Positions 31,753 through 43,116 are shown, numbered from the stretch's first letter. The stretch is 64,000 nt of DNA from Arthrobacter sp. Hiyo8 (GCA_001549895.1 AP014720.1:248001-312000), one strand, 5' to 3'. Made by a program: numbers and translations. Notes: a model not told the origin generated them from the sequence alone.

Positions 31753-33385
31753 TTATCGGTCGTAGCCCGGCCCGGAGTCGCGCCGGACGGGCTGCGAGGT
31801 TGTCGCCGGTGTCGCCGGTGTCGGCGTGGCGGGTACTGCCGATCCCGGACGGATCGGGACCATGCCGCGGCGGGCGATATCGATCGGCCTGGGCGCCACT
31901 GCCGCGTCGGGGCCGGCTGCTGTTCCGCACCCACCAGAACGGGCTGGGGCATGGTGGCGGTGAACGGGCCAGCTGCTCCTCGACCACGGAGCGGATGCGC
32001 TGGCCTCACGGGTCCGCCGGACTGGGCGTGCATTTCATACACGGCGAAGGCGGTGTTGATCAGCTGCACCATCAGCGCGGTTTGCGCGGCTGTCTTGTTC
32101 TTGCTCGATGCGGCCATGAACATCATGGCGGTTCCCGCGATCGACGGGATGGCTACCGGTTTGCCGTGCTCCCGTGGTGCGCGCAACTGGGCGGTGCGGG
32201 ACAGCTCGGCCGCCGTGGCCGCCAAGGGTCCGGGGCCTGTTCAAGCCGGCAGGACCATGCCGCGAACGCACCCGATACTTCCCGTGCCGCCTTCGCCCAG
32301 GTCGCGTGATCGTCCCGCGGAATGGTGCGTAGCTGGTCGGCCAGTGCGGCTGCGTTGCGGGTGTATTCCACCCACGCTTCGGCCGGCGGCGTGGCGTTCT
32401 CGGGCCCGGTCCTGGACACGGTGCGCTTGTTCCGGACCGCTGCGTTCCATTCGGCTGCGGCTTCCGTGGCCAGGTGCGGGCGTCGGCCCATTCTTCCCGG
32501 AGGGCACCGAGTTTCAGGTCGGAGGCCAGGGTCCCGCCGCCGAACCAGATAGGCCGCTCCCCCACGCCCGGCCGTTCGGCTACGGAGTACCCGACAATGA
32601 CGTCGGTGGTGTCCTTCGCGTAGCGGGCCGCACCAGCAGCCCGGTGTCGCGGGCCCGGCGGACGAACTCCCCCTCGGTCGCTGAGGCGCTTGCGCTGGCC
32701 CGTACCTTCCGTGCAAGGGACGTCCGGTGCATTTCGCGGTTGTCCCGGACGGCCGTGGCCTTCTCGGCCCGGTCGTATCCGCGGGTGGCGTGCACCGTGG
32801 AGAGCTGTTCCAGACCGTACTTGACCTCCAGCTCCCGGCAGGTTTCCTGAGCACGCTTGTAGTCACCATGGGTGGAGGCCTTCGTGCCGTCCTCGCGGAC
32901 GAGGGACACCGCCAAGTGGATGTGGTGGTTGCCGTTCTCGCTGGTTCCGTGGTTCACCGCGGCCCACCGGCACCGTGCCTTGCCGCTGGTCTCGGTGAAG
33001 CCCATGGAGTCCACGAAGTCGTTGGCGATATCGCCCCACTGCTGGTCCGTCAGTGCGCCCTCTTCGGCGCGCAGGCTCAGCGAGCAGTGCCACACGCTGG
33101 CGTCCTTGTACCCGACGTGCACGCTCTCCTTCTTCGCCGCGTCCCACCGCAGGTCTTTGATCTGCACCGAGACGCCGAACATCTTGCGCGGCCGGTCCAG
33201 ATGCTTCGCGATCGCCAGGGCATCGTCACGGTCAAGGACCCCGTCGTCGTACCAGGCCATGATGGCCGCGTCCCGGCGACCAGGTGCGGATCCTGGTGGG
33301 CGTTCTTCGTCTTGTCGGCATCCGTCGACGCCAGGTAAACCATGAGCCCGCCCATACGCGAACCGCGGGTGATGTTCGGCATCAT
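31753..33385 (-). CDS. Plasmid mobilization relaxase (MobA/MobL-like), five or more frameshifts
   Basis: The relaxase nicks oriT and carries the strand to the recipient. From ATG 33385 (M-M-P-N-I-T-R-G) the protein continues through single-base repairs near 33270, 32620, 32465, 32240 and 31890. The metal-binding three-histidine motif is visible as N-H-H-I-H-L-A-V-S-L-V near 32920, with W-H-C-S-L-S-L upstream. The second half is a helical region with two hydrophobic segments (I-A-G-T-A-M-M-F-M-A-A), ending at TAA 31753-31755. MobC and the candidate oriT lie just upstream. Confidence 0.75.
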
Positions 33386-33388
33386 CGG

Positions 33389-33777
33389 CTACATCAACCC
33401 GTCAATGGCGTCATCGATCCGCATCGCAACGGACCGGATATGTTTCAGTGCCTCGCGGCCTCGGCCGGGAACTCACTTGTGGCGTTCGCGTGCCTTGCGA
33501 GCTGGTTGATGTTGTTCGAGGAACGCGCCAGAAGATTGTGCAGGGACATCAGTTCCGCAGCGATCGCGCGGCGTTCCGTCGGCGAATCAGAATGCGCCGA
33601 CAACGCAGAGGAAATCAGCAGGTTCGGGACCGTGACCTTCTCCCGCTCCGCCCTGGCGACCAGGGCGGCTTCCTCCTCCACGGTCACCCACACGTCACGC
33701 CGCTTCTTCGTCCCCGCCGGAGTGTTCTCACGGCGACGCCGGGAGAGCCGGGAACGAGCAGCATTCTCCTCCGTCAC
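33389..33777 (-). CDS. mobC: MobC-like relaxosome protein, one frameshift
   Basis: GTG 33777 is preceded by GGGGGAAC. The protein is basic at the start (R-S-R-L-S-R-R-R-R-E-N), with the MobC-like body V-W-V-T-V-E-E-E-A-A-L-V-A-R-A and L-A-R-S-S-N-N-I-N-Q-L-A-R-H-A-N. A missing base near 33455 hides the end, which reads E-A-L-K-H-I-R-S-V and stops at 33389, four bases before the relaxase ATG. MobC proteins open oriT DNA for the relaxase. Confidence 0.8.
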
Positions 33778-33824
33778 TCGTTCCCCCAATCCTTGAATGC
33801 CCAGCGCAGCGACCCCGGACCCGG

Positions 33825-33900
33825 GACCACACTGACCAGTGTGCCGCACCCGACCCCAAGTGTCGAGCGCGACAAGCCACTTACACCCGTGTAAGTGTAT
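33825..33900. other. Candidate origin of transfer (oriT)
   Basis: Three inverted repeats lie in 70 bases upstream of mobC: CACACTG/CAGTGTG at 33828-33843, TGTCG/CGACA at 33861-33874, and the perfect CACTTACAC/GTGTAAGTG at 33878-33897. Position next to mobC and the relaxase, and hairpin content, fit an oriT. The nick site cannot be named. Confidence 0.5.
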
Positions 33901-34003
33901 AGCTTGCTCCGGACGGTTGCCTTCGATGGTTTTCGGGCCCCTGGTGCGACCCGCGGAGAAACCCCTCCCGGGCTGCGGGTAGCGGAACGGTTAGAGTCGG
34001 TGC

Positions 34004-34285
34004 ATGGACATCAACGACATCGCCGCCAAAGCCTCCGCAAAAATCGACGCCGCCCGCGACGTCAAAGTCAACGCAGTGAAAACCGCCGCCGCCAGCGGCG
34101 TCGAACTCGCCGAAGCAGCCCAGCTGCTGGCAGCCGCCGAACAAAAGTACGCCAAGGACTACCAGGCAGCCCTCCGCGCCGACTGGACCGACTCCGATCT
34201 GCGCAGCTTCGGCCTGGACGCCCCGGCCAAGAAAACCGGCGGCCGCCCCGCAACCGGAAGACCGCCGGCCAAGAAGCTTCCGTGA
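34004..34285 (+). CDS. Small basic-tailed helical protein
   Basis: 93 residues, intact (M-D-I-N-D-I-A-A-K-A-S-A-K-I-D). The first 60 residues are strongly helical and alanine-rich. The tail P-A-K-K-T-G-G-R-P-A-T-G-R-P resembles an AT-hook-like DNA-binding tail. No family recognised. It is divergent from mobC across the candidate oriT, so it may be a plasmid DNA-binding protein. Confidence 0.6.
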   Translation: MDINDIAAKASAKIDAARDVKVNAVKTAAASGVELAEAAQLLAAAEQKYAKDYQAALRADWTDSDLRSFGLDAPAKKTGGRPATGRPPAKKLP

Positions 34286-34520
34286 CGGGCGCTTCGCAGT
34301 AGCAGCCCCTCGCCCACAGGGGCACGGCAAAAGCTAAATCCTGCGGGCTTTTCCCGCACACCTGTGGGCGACGGGACCCACCTGACCGGTTGCACACAAC
34401 CGCCAGGTCACCAGGGCCGGCACGGCACCACCGGGACCGGCGATCATGCACAACCTCCGAACCTGATCCTCACCTCTTCAGGAACCAGTTCCTGAATCAC
34501 CACCCACGGGACAAACGACC

Positions 34521-34549
34521 GGGGCCCGCGCCGGCAAGGTGCGGGCCCC
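34521..34549. terminator. GC-rich hairpin between convergent genes
   Basis: GGGGCCCGC pairs with GCGGGCCCC over an 11-base loop, directly after the stop of the methyltransferase-helicase (34552, minus strand). There is no T run, so termination is inferred from position. Confidence 0.5.
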
Positions 34550-34551
34550 GG

Positions 34552-37500
34552 TTAGCGCTCGAAACCACCCTCACGTGATTTATCGTGGGCGGCTCCGGTG
34601 CGTGCCTGCGGTGCTGGGTGGGTGTGCGGCGGGTGGGTGTGTTTCGGAGCCGCGGGGAAGCTGGCGGCCTGCAGTCGGCGCAGCCGGGCAAGGGCCGGGT
34701 CCACCTCCACCACCGGTGCTGAAACCTCTGCCGCGGGTGGTGCTTTGGGCGGGTCGATGGATGCTTGGAGTTTCCCCTCCAGTTCCGCACACTTCGCGCG
34801 CGCGGCGATGAGTTTGTCCTCGTATTTAAACGGCTTGCCGGCCTGGCTCTCGACGTCGGCCAACACTGCCTGCTTTTCGATAATGGTCTGTCGAAGCTGG
34901 GCCTCGTAGTCGGGTAGCCCGGACACTTTGTTCTCCAACCGGGTGATGATGCCGGCGCTTCCTTCCAGCATCTCCATGCGGGTGAAAACCAGCGGCGGCG
35001 CCGGCACGTCCTTCAGGGTGATCGCGAGATCCTGGTAGGAGCCGAGCCGGGAGTCCTCGGCCGCGTTGCGGACCTGCAGCTCGTGACCGCCCAGGGAAAC
35101 CATGGTGCCGTAGTCCTGTTTCTGGCGGTAGTAGTTTCCGTATTCAGGTGTGTGCACACGGACCCATTCCGAGATGGCGGCCACAGCCTCCGCGCGTTTG
35201 GTATAGCTCGCACCATCGATGCTCGCAGTGAAGGCCTCCCCTGCTGTCGGGGTGATGGCCGGTAGCGCGGCCTGCACCGCGGGCAGCTTGCTTTCGGCTT
35301 TGGTGATGCTGGTTTCGGCTGCGGCCCTGGTCCAGGCCAGGGTGCTCTGGCCCTTCTCGTGGGCGCGTTTGAGGCGTTCGAGTTTGGTCCGTGCGGCGTC
35401 GGCCTCGATCTTCTCCATCACCAGCGGGTTCCCGGAAGTCGCGGCTTTGATCTGTGCCGCGTTCAGGGCCAGATCTCCGACGTCCTCGATCTCGCGGATA
35501 TCCAGGCGCCCGCGAAGGACCTGCTGGATCATGGTGGCCTTGCGCTGGATCCCGTCCCAGGCGGCACTGTCGTAACTGCCGACGGTGGCGTACTGGAAGT
35601 TGTGGACCTCGGCATTGGCATTGCCCTGCCGGATGATGCGCCCGTCACGCTGGGTCAGGTCAGCCGGCCGCCACGGGCACGTGACGTGATGGATCGCCTT
35701 GGCACGGAGCTGGACGTTCGTCCCGGTCCCCATCATCGCAGTGGAACCGATCAGCACGGCCACCTCCCCGGAGCGGCATTGGGCGAAGAGCTGGGCTTTC
35801 TGCTCGGGCTTGGGTGAGTCCTGGATGAACCGGATCTGCTCCGCCTGGATCCCGCCGGCAACGAGCTGGTCCTTGAGCTGCTGGTAAGCCGTCCAGACCG
35901 GCTTCCCGTCGGGACCGGTGTTCTTGGACGGCGTGCTCAGGTCGCAGAAAATGATCTGCAACGCACCCCTGTTCACCGACGGGACGCCGGAACGGAAACT
36001 CGTGTCGTACTCGTTCTCCCGGTTCTCTTCCCAGACCGCCAGGGTCTTGGCGACAACCGCATCCAGCTTCGTCCCGGACTCCGGTTCGATGCCGACCATC
36101 CGCATGTCCAAGGCCGCCTTGCGGCCGTCGTTGTAGACGCTCAGGGCGTTGTCCGCGCCCTTCTCCGCCCATCCGGACAGGGAGTCCAGCCGGTCCGCGA
36201 GGCCCTTCATGTACTCGGCCAGCTCCGGCGGCTGCGCAATCAACACCAGCTCCGGCTGCCGCTCCCCGTCCCCGGCCGGCGGGCCAGGTCCGGGTTTTCA
36301 GGTTCAGGTCCTCGGAAAGCTTCACATCCGCGAAGACGTGGAAGGACCGCAGCATCTCGGGGACGTTCTTGAACTTCGCGAAGCGCGGCTTGTTCTTCAA
36401 CCGGCCACCGGCATCCATCTCAATCGCCGTGACCGTTTCCCCGAACGTCGCACCCCAGACATCGAAGTTCTCCACCCCCGCAGCCTGGAGCAGGTCCGGA
36501 CGCAGGTAGCGCTGCATGACGTGCGCTTCGGTAATGGAGTTCGCGATCGGCGTGCCGGTGGCCATCGTAACGACGCGTTCCCCGTGCGTGGCACGCAGAT
36601 ATTCAAGCTTCAGATGCATATCCGTGGCCCGAATGGACCCGGCGATTTCGGCGCCCTTGATGTTCGTGACCGTGCGCAGGTTCTTATAGTCGTGGGCCTC
36701 GTCCACGAACAGATAATCCACCCCCGTGTCCTCGAACGTCAGCCCGGATCCGGGGCCGTGTCCATGAGCCTTTTCATGCGCTCTTCCTCGGCCTGGAGCT
36801 TGGTCTCCAGCTTCTTCACCGTTGTCCGGTCTTCACCCTGTTCCTGGGCGTTGACGATCGTCTGCCGGACGTCGGCGATAAGTGATTCCTGGTAGGCCTC
36901 GATCGTCTCGGCCTTCACGCCGATGCTCTTGAAGGCCTGCTGGGTCATGATGATGCCGTCCCAGTCGTTCGCCACAGCACGGGCGACGAACTGCCGGCGC
37001 GCGGCCACATCCCCGCTCCTGGTCTTGATGTCATCGGAGCCGGCCGAGAGCAGCCGGGCCTGAGAGTACAGCTCCAGCCATTCGCGGGTGAACTGCTCCA
37101 GCATGTGGTTCGGAACGACGACCATGGGTTTGGAGGCCATGCCCAGGCGTTTGAGCTCCATCGCGCCCATCACCATCTCGGCGGTCTTGCCCGCCCCGAC
37201 CTCGTGGAAGAGGCCCACGGCCGGTTCGGAAATGATCCGCGCCACCGCGGTGCGCTGGTGCGGGTGCGGGGTGAAGGACTTCGCCAACCCCGGCAGGCTC
37301 AGCCGGTGCCCTTCCTTCGTGTAGTCGCGCAGCGCCAGGGAGTTGAAGCGGCGGTTGTACTCATCAAGGAGCCGGCCGCCCGTTCGGGATCTTCCCAGAC
37401 CCACTCGGCGAAGCGCTCCTGCAGGGCCTCGGCCTTCTCCTGGGCCGCCTCGGTTTCTTCGAGATTGGCAACGGACTTGCCGTCCTCGTCCTTGTCCTCG

Positions 37501-39967
37501 ACCTGGATGCTCTTTTGTTCCAGGATGCTTTGCAGCAGGTCCGGGCCGGCCGGCGCACCGTCCCCCACTCATTCGTCGAACGCACCGTGCCCCGGTTGGC
37601 CTTGACCCGCCAGATGCCGGCGCCGACGCTGCTCACGCTCGCGTTCGGATCGGCCAGAATGTCCTGCACGAAGTGCTGGTGCTCCTCGGGGAAATCCAGA
37701 CCGCGCCAAGGCGGGCCTCGACATCTTCCATGCCCACCCTCGGCGGCTGGACTTCCTCCAGAGCGGTGACGTTGACGGCCCAGCGCTCGTCCCCTGCCGC
37801 CGCGGCCCGGGCGGCGTCGAGCTTGGTCCGCACGTTCCCGGACAGGTATTCCGGTGCCGTGACCAGCCTGCCCGTTTCCGGGTCATCGAACACAAGCGTG
37901 CCCAGCCGGTCGCGGGCTTCCTCCTCCGTCACGCCCAGCAGCTCCGCGATCTTCTCCAGTTCCGGGGCACCGTAGGTGTCCAAGGCGATGACCAGGGCTT
38001 CGTCAACGGTGTCCGCGCCCATAAGCGGTTTGCGGGCCACCACCTGACGGTGCCGCAGCAGCGCCGCCGGGGTCGCCGCCCGGGTTTCCTCGTTGAAGCT
38101 CTCCAGGGCCGGCGGCAGGGCACCGAAGGGGTCCGTCTGGCGCAGGATCCGCACGGCCGGTGCCGCACGGCGGGTGATGATGTCCTCGCCCGTTTCCTTG
38201 TCCGTACGGACCGTCTCCGTGAAGCGGTTCAAGGGCCCGTACGTGGCGGCATACGCCGTGTACTTCTCAGCCAGTGCGGTCCGTCGGGCCGACAGTTCCG
38301 GCGTGTCTTCACTGTCGGCCGCCTCCATCTCCAACAGGGACCGTGCCCCGTCCCGCAGCCCCAGCAGCTCACGCAGCTCCGCCGCATGTGCTTTCGGGAC
38401 CGGGAAGGGACCTGTTCCCCGCCCCGTGCCACGGTGAAGGTGCCGTCGGGCCGGCGGTGATGGTGCCGTCCCATTCCTGCCCGGTGGCCGGCAGCAACGC
38501 CGCGGGGGTCTTCCCCGGAGCCGGCCGGCGGGGGTGTGGCCCAGGCCGGCCTCCAGGGCGTCCTGAACGATGACCTCCAGCCGCCGGGCGAGCAGCTGCG
38601 GGACGGCGGTGAGGTCCTCGGCTTTCACCCAGACGGTGTCTTCCCCGTACATGCCGTGTCCAACGGTGATCTGTCCCAGGACGTTCTGCGGGTTCAGGTC
38701 AAAGTAGTTGTTGATCTTCACGTTGCGCCCGGCGATGATGACGGGCCCGACGGTTTCCCAGTCCGTGTTGGCCGGCTCCCGGCCCGGCTCGCGTTTGCGT
38801 AGCAGCAGCAGGTCGGTGAGCGCTTCGGTACCGGCGGCGCGGCGGTGGGCGCCGGTGGGCAGGCGCACGGCGCCCACCAGGTCCGCCATGGCGCTCATCT
38901 CCCGCCTCGAGGCCGGGTTGGCGGCGTCCAGGTTGAAGCTGGAGGTCAGCACGGCGACGTAACCGCCGGGCTTCACGGCGGCCAGGCTTTTGAGGATGAA
39001 GTGGTTGTGCATGGAGTGCCGGGAGTCGGGGTTGTGGGTCTTGTCGTAGAGCGTGTTCTTGCTGAACGGGACGTTGCCGACGGCAAGGTCAAAGGAATTG
39101 GACGTGATCGGGGTGTCCGCGAAGGATTCGGTGCGGATGCTCGCGTGCGGATAAAGCCCCCGGGAAATGGAGGCCGTCAGCGGATCCAGCTCGACACCGG
39201 TCATCCGGGCGCCTTCCGGGGCGAAGCCGATGAACGTCCCGGCCCCGACCCCGGTTCCAGCACCTCTCCCCCGCTGAAGCCGAGCCCCTCCACGGCGGAC
39301 CAGATCTCCTTCACCAAGGCAGCGTCGGTGTAGTAGGCGTTGGTCGTGGTCCGCGACGCGGCCGCGTACTCACGCTCGCTCAGGATCCCGGCCAGCCGGG
39401 CACGCTCGGCCGCCCAGTCATCCTTGTCGAACAGCTGGGGCACCGCTCCCCAGCCGGACCACTGCGCCAGGGAACGCTGCTCGGCCCCGGTGGCCGGGCG
39501 CTGCTGCTCCTCCAGCTCCCGCACGATGCGGATTGCTTCCAGGTTCGCCGCGAACCGGGCTTTCTGGCCCGTTGGGGCAAGGTCGGCCTGGGAGCCGGGG
39601 CGGAAACGTCCAGCCGTCGCCGGCCCGCGGGTTTCCTGGTGCTGCGATCCGGGTGCTAGTCCTGCCCGTCCTCCCGGCTCGGGGAGCCCGGCTCCATGTC
39701 CTCCGGTTCCGATGGAAGGCCGGCGTAGATCATCTCCTGGTACACCATCTCCCGCGCCCGCAGCTTGGCCATGTTCACCAGCCCGATGTACTCCAGAGGC
39801 GGCTCCGACCCCCTGGTCGGCGTCAGTTCCTCGCTCAGGTCCCAGATCGCCTGCTGAATCTCCTCCCCCAACATCGAAAAGTGCGTCTCGGGGTCCGCGA
39901 TCTGCGCGAAGGCCTCCGGATCGTGCTTCTTCATGGTTTCCATGGCGTGTCTGCCGTGCTCGTTCAT
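34552..39967 (-). CDS. N6-DNA methyltransferase-like / SNF2-type helicase giant protein, many frameshifts
   Basis: About 1,800 residues reconstructed over nine or more single-base repairs. ATG 39967 has GAGAGG upstream. The first 103 residues close at 39656, but no start exists for the next segment, so I join them. The methyltransferase part has L-E-P-G-S-G, M-T-G-V-E-L-D-P-L, and D-L-A-V-G-N-V-P-F-S (variant of N-P-P-F). The helicase part has E-V-G-A-G-K-T, V-D-E-A-H-D-Y-K-N, T-G-T-P-I-A-N-S, and a C-terminal Q-R-D-G-R-I-I-R-Q-G. Long coiled coils end the protein. Known relatives on phages and plasmids (DarB-like) protect incoming DNA from restriction; that role here is inferred. Confidence 0.8.
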
Positions 39968-40049
39968 TGACTACCTCTCCCGGTTCGGCCCACAAGGACT
40001 CCAGACTCAGCTGACCCTCAATGTGGTTCTTGGATTTCCTCGATGCCAT
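39960..40049 (-). CDS. Possible small protein upstream of the methyltransferase-helicase
   Basis: ATG 40049 opens M-A-S-R-K-S-K-N-H-I-E-G-Q-L-S-L-E-S-L-W-A. The frame then runs on without homology-like sequence. If one base is missing near 39985, it would stop in TGA overlapping ATG 39967, a typical coupled arrangement. Short and unverified. Confidence 0.35.
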
Positions 40050-40115
40050 GTGCGCCGCTCCCCCTCCGTTTGCCTCCACGCTAGCGAAGGCCCCGGAGGA
40101 CGCACAGTCACACGC

Positions 40116-40712
40116 TTATTCCTGCGGGGCCTGAAGACTCTTCCGCTGCCGTGCCAGCTCACGGACCACCGTGGCCTCACTGACGTCGATGGTCTTGGCG
40201 ATGTCCCGGATCGTCTGCTTCTCGCTGCGCATCCGATGCGCCGTGGCCGCCTTGTCCGGCGTCATCTTGGTCGGCCGCCCGCCCACTCTTCCCCGCGCCT
40301 TGGCAGCGGCAAGCCCGGCCATGGTCCGCTCACGCAACCTGTTCCGCTCGTACTCGGCGATCGCAGAGAAAAAGTGGAACATCAGCACTCCCTGGGACGT
40401 GGTCGTGTCCAGCCACGTCTCGGTCAACGACCGGAGCCCGACATGGCGGTCCGCCAGCGTCTTCACGATGCCGGCAAGGTCGGCAGTGTTCCTCCCGAGC
40501 CGGGACAAATCGTTGACCACCAGGATGTTCCCGGACTGCAGGTGATCCAGGCAGTCCTGCCACTGCGGCCGCTCAGTCGTCGCACCGGACGCGAAATCCG
40601 TCCAGATCCGGAAGCACCCGGCAGCGTTCAAAGCATCCAGCTGCAGGTCCACCGACTGCTCCGTCGTGCTCACCCGGGCATAACCCATCAACGTAGCCAC
40701 ATCAGCCCCCAC
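40116..40712 (-). CDS. Serine resolvase/invertase
   Basis: Intact, 198 residues. Catalytic N-terminus M-G-Y-A-R-V-S-T-T-E-Q (Ser at residue 15 from GTG 40712; ATG 40688 is an alternative start). Then L-S-R-L-G-R-N-T-A-D-L, F-S-A-I-A-E-Y-E-R-N-R-L-R-E-R-T, and the C-terminal helix-turn-helix R-D-I-A-K-T-I-D-V-S-E-A-T-V. Members resolve plasmid dimers or transposon cointegrates. It stands at the edge of the mobilization block. Confidence 0.92.
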   Translation of the reverse strand: MGADVATLMGYARVSTTEQSVDLQLDALNAAGCFRIWTDFASGATTERPQWQDCLDHLQSGNILVVNDLSRLGRNTADLAGIVKTLADRHVGLRSLTETWLDTTTSQGVLMFHFFSAIAEYERNRLRERTMAGLAAAKARGRVGGRPTKMTPDKAATAHRMRSEKQTIRDIAKTIDVSEATVVRELARQRKSLQAPQE

Positions 40713-41106
40713 CCTTCATTCAAAAACCGTCGTTCACGAAGTTTTGACTAACAGTACCCTTATAGATTTCGTAGTCGAGTTGTGAAACAGAGTAGCATCG
40801 CCAAAAGCGCTTTTCGAGAGGGCGGTCGGGCATCCCAGTCCCTACAGGCACAAAGGGTCATTATTGACCTCCAAGAAGGCCAGGGGATAGCTGTCCGCCC
40901 GGCGTCCGAAATCTCGGGTTCAAAAAGGTAAAAAGCAGATCATCCCGGAAGTTCCGGCTCATGCTCGACCTGCCGAGATATTGGGGCCCTATCAATACCG
41001 TGGAGCGCGTTCGGCTGGCTTTACCTTGCACGATCCGTTCCACACTAGATTTAGAGGCATCGAGGTCTCGCAAAGGGTGGCCTTGTTTCTGAAGGTAGGA
41101 GAAGCC
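40713..41106. other. Intergenic region, possible res site and Abi promoter
   Basis: No supported gene. The stretch just upstream of the resolvase (40713-40800) is AT-richer than its surroundings, where a res site would lie, but I could not pick out repeated subsites. Base composition drops here, marking the start of the second island. Confidence 0.45.
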
Positions 41107-42041
41107 GTGTCAGGCCAGATCACCGAAGTCACTAGGCGCAAGATAATCGACGTGTTTCCTCTGCAGCGCATTAGCTGGTCAGGAAATCTTTCGGAACCTG
41201 AGTTCTTGGCGCGGATCTACAACCTGAGTGAACTTCCGAGCAATGACCGTCGCTACGACAACGCCTATGAGGACATTCAGCAGCATCGAGTCCGGAACCC
41301 TCAAGACTGGGACGACGACTACGTCTTCACGGACCCTCGATTCAATGTCTTGTGGGGAACCGACGAGAACTTCCTTCACTTCCTGGAGATGACGGTTCAC
41401 CCCTTGGTCCGCGGCGTCGAGCAGGCTGCACAAGTTGTAGACGTCTACAACGCGGCGCTTCGCGCCGATGACTACCATCTTGTGCCTGACGGGACATTAG
41501 CGGCAGGCCTATCTATAAAGCTCGGCCGCTCGATGACTCCTTCCATGGCGATGTGCCCGAGGTAATTGCATCGCAACCACTACTGACGGACCCGGGCGTC
41601 CTGCATGAACATCTTCAGCGGATTAAGGACAGCTTGACGCGAGACCCAGCCCACGCAATCGCTTCCTCCAAGCAACTTCTAGAAAGCCTGTTTAAACTAA
41701 TTCTCGACCAGGAGAACGTGGAGTATGGCCGCTCGGATGAAATCCCAACTCTCTACAAGAAGGTAGGGGCGGCTCTGAACGTCAACGCCGAAAGCGTCCC
41801 CAGTAGCGCTCCGGCGAGCCAAACCGTTCAGAAAATCTTGCGCACCCTCGCGACGACGGTGCAGTCCATTGCCGAGCTGCGGAATGAAATCGGCACAGGA
41901 CACGGGCGTACCGCTCCGAGTATCGCAACCGAGATGCATGCAAGGCTGGCCCTGAACAGCACGGTCACGGTAGCGGAGTTCTTGCTGAGCGCCCTCCAAC
42001 AACGCCGCACGAACGCACTGAGCGAAGCCGCGCGGAATTGA
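41107..42041 (+). CDS. Abortive-infection protein (AbiJ-type N-domain plus Abi-C), one frameshift
   Basis: I start it at GTG 41107, because AGGTAGGAGAA lies just upstream. The first ~145 residues match the AbiJ N-terminal pattern: I-T-E-V-T-R-R-K-I-I-D, W-S-G-N-L-S-E-P-E-F-L-A-R-I-Y, and Q-H-R-V-R-N-P-Q-D-W-D-D-D. After one missing base near 41508 the Abi-C domain follows: A-I-A-S-S-K-Q-L-L-E-S-L-F-K and L-A-E-L-R-N-E-I-G-T-G-H-G-R, a HEPN-like R-x4-6-H region. Family members stop phage growth by killing or arresting the infected cell. It opens the second island. Confidence 0.78.
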
Positions 42042-42239
42042 CACACCCACCACCCGATGCAGGAGCCGAGCAGACAGCCATGAGCGGTCGTTTTTGACCG
42101 TTGCGGCTGCCGACAGCCCAGGAGGTCTGTGCGTTCGTTGTGCCGGCAGCTTTGAATCGCTGACGGATGCTCATTGGCGAGGGGCGGCGCAATTGCGCCG
42201 TCGAGTCCAGGAACCGGACGATCATGCGATGATCGGCCC

Positions 42240-42986
42240 ATGCCGGACACTTGGAAATTACGCATCGGTTGGCTCATCGTGGCGCTCATCGCTGTCCTGA
42301 TCGTTGGCGCGGGAGTGTTTGTGCTGCCCAGCCTGTGGCCGGACAAGGCCACTTCGTTCCGCGCGGCACCGTCCGACACCGGGACCCACCGGGCGACGAC
42401 GGCTGTGACCGATCCGGTGACCCCAATGCCCTCGCCTTCATACAAGCCGCAGACAACCCCGCCGGCTGCGGTGCCATCTGCCGCATATACGACCCCCGCA
42501 CCGCATTTCACGCAGGTTGAAATTCCGGTGCCGACATACGCTCCGCCAACCTACCGACGGAACCTTCTTCCGCCGCTCGGTAGTTCGTGCCGCATCATCG
42601 ACCACACGATCGCCGGTGCTTACCTCGGCGGCGGGCTCCGCCAGGTGCCGTCCACGAGCTTCTCCTCGGTCCAGGTTGATGGGTGCACATGGCAGAGTCC
42701 CCGAGGATCCCTGACTTATTCCATCTCGGACCTCGGCAGTCGGGAAGCAGCCGCAGCTTCATTTGCCACAAACCAGGGAATCGGGCGGCGCCCTGCATCC
42801 GTTGCCTTTTCGCCCCAGCTTGGGGACTACTCTGCCGGTTTCAATTCCACCGTCCAAGGCGTGGGTGACACGACGCTAATCGTGGTGAAGGGCCAGTACG
42901 TTCTGTACGTGGCAATGGCCGGAACGCTGGACAGCTGGAATGGGGCCATGGGCGCGGCCAAGTTCCTTCTGTCATTTACGTCCTGA
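42240..42986 (+). CDS. Membrane-anchored secreted protein (DUF3558-like)
   Basis: ATG 42240, 248 residues. A single N-terminal membrane helix (I-G-W-L-I-V-A-L-I-A-V-L-I-V-G-A-G-V-F-V) is followed by a long P/T-rich spacer and then a folded domain from about residue 115 with two cysteines (S-C-R-I-I-D-H, D-G-C-T-W-Q). The shape resembles DUF3558-type actinobacterial surface proteins (inference). Intact. It lies between the Abi gene and the peptidase gene. Confidence 0.7.
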   Translation: MPDTWKLRIGWLIVALIAVLIVGAGVFVLPSLWPDKATSFRAAPSDTGTHRATTAVTDPVTPMPSPSYKPQTTPPAAVPSAAYTTPAPHFTQVEIPVPTYAPPTYRRNLLPPLGSSCRIIDHTIAGAYLGGGLRQVPSTSFSSVQVDGCTWQSPRGSLTYSISDLGSREAAAASFATNQGIGRRPASVAFSPQLGDYSAGFNSTVQGVGDTTLIVVKGQYVLYVAMAGTLDSWNGAMGAAKFLLSFTS

Positions 42987-43116
42987 GAGGGGGTCAGCCT
43001 TAAAAGGATCGTGTGATACATACCAGGCATGGCGCCCGCTGGTCCGTGGCCCGAAGCCGTGGTTGCTCCGCTGCCACAGGTGGAGGCCCGGCTTACGAGC
43101 GGGATAGGCTTTGCCC

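Noticed and set aside
31392-32850. Plus-strand frames over the relaxase
   Set aside because: Antisense shadows of the high-GC relaxase; low-complexity R/G/A sequence and no ribosome sites.
40713-40860. res site for the serine resolvase
   Set aside because: The right position and AT-richer sequence, but I could not find three clear subsites by eye.
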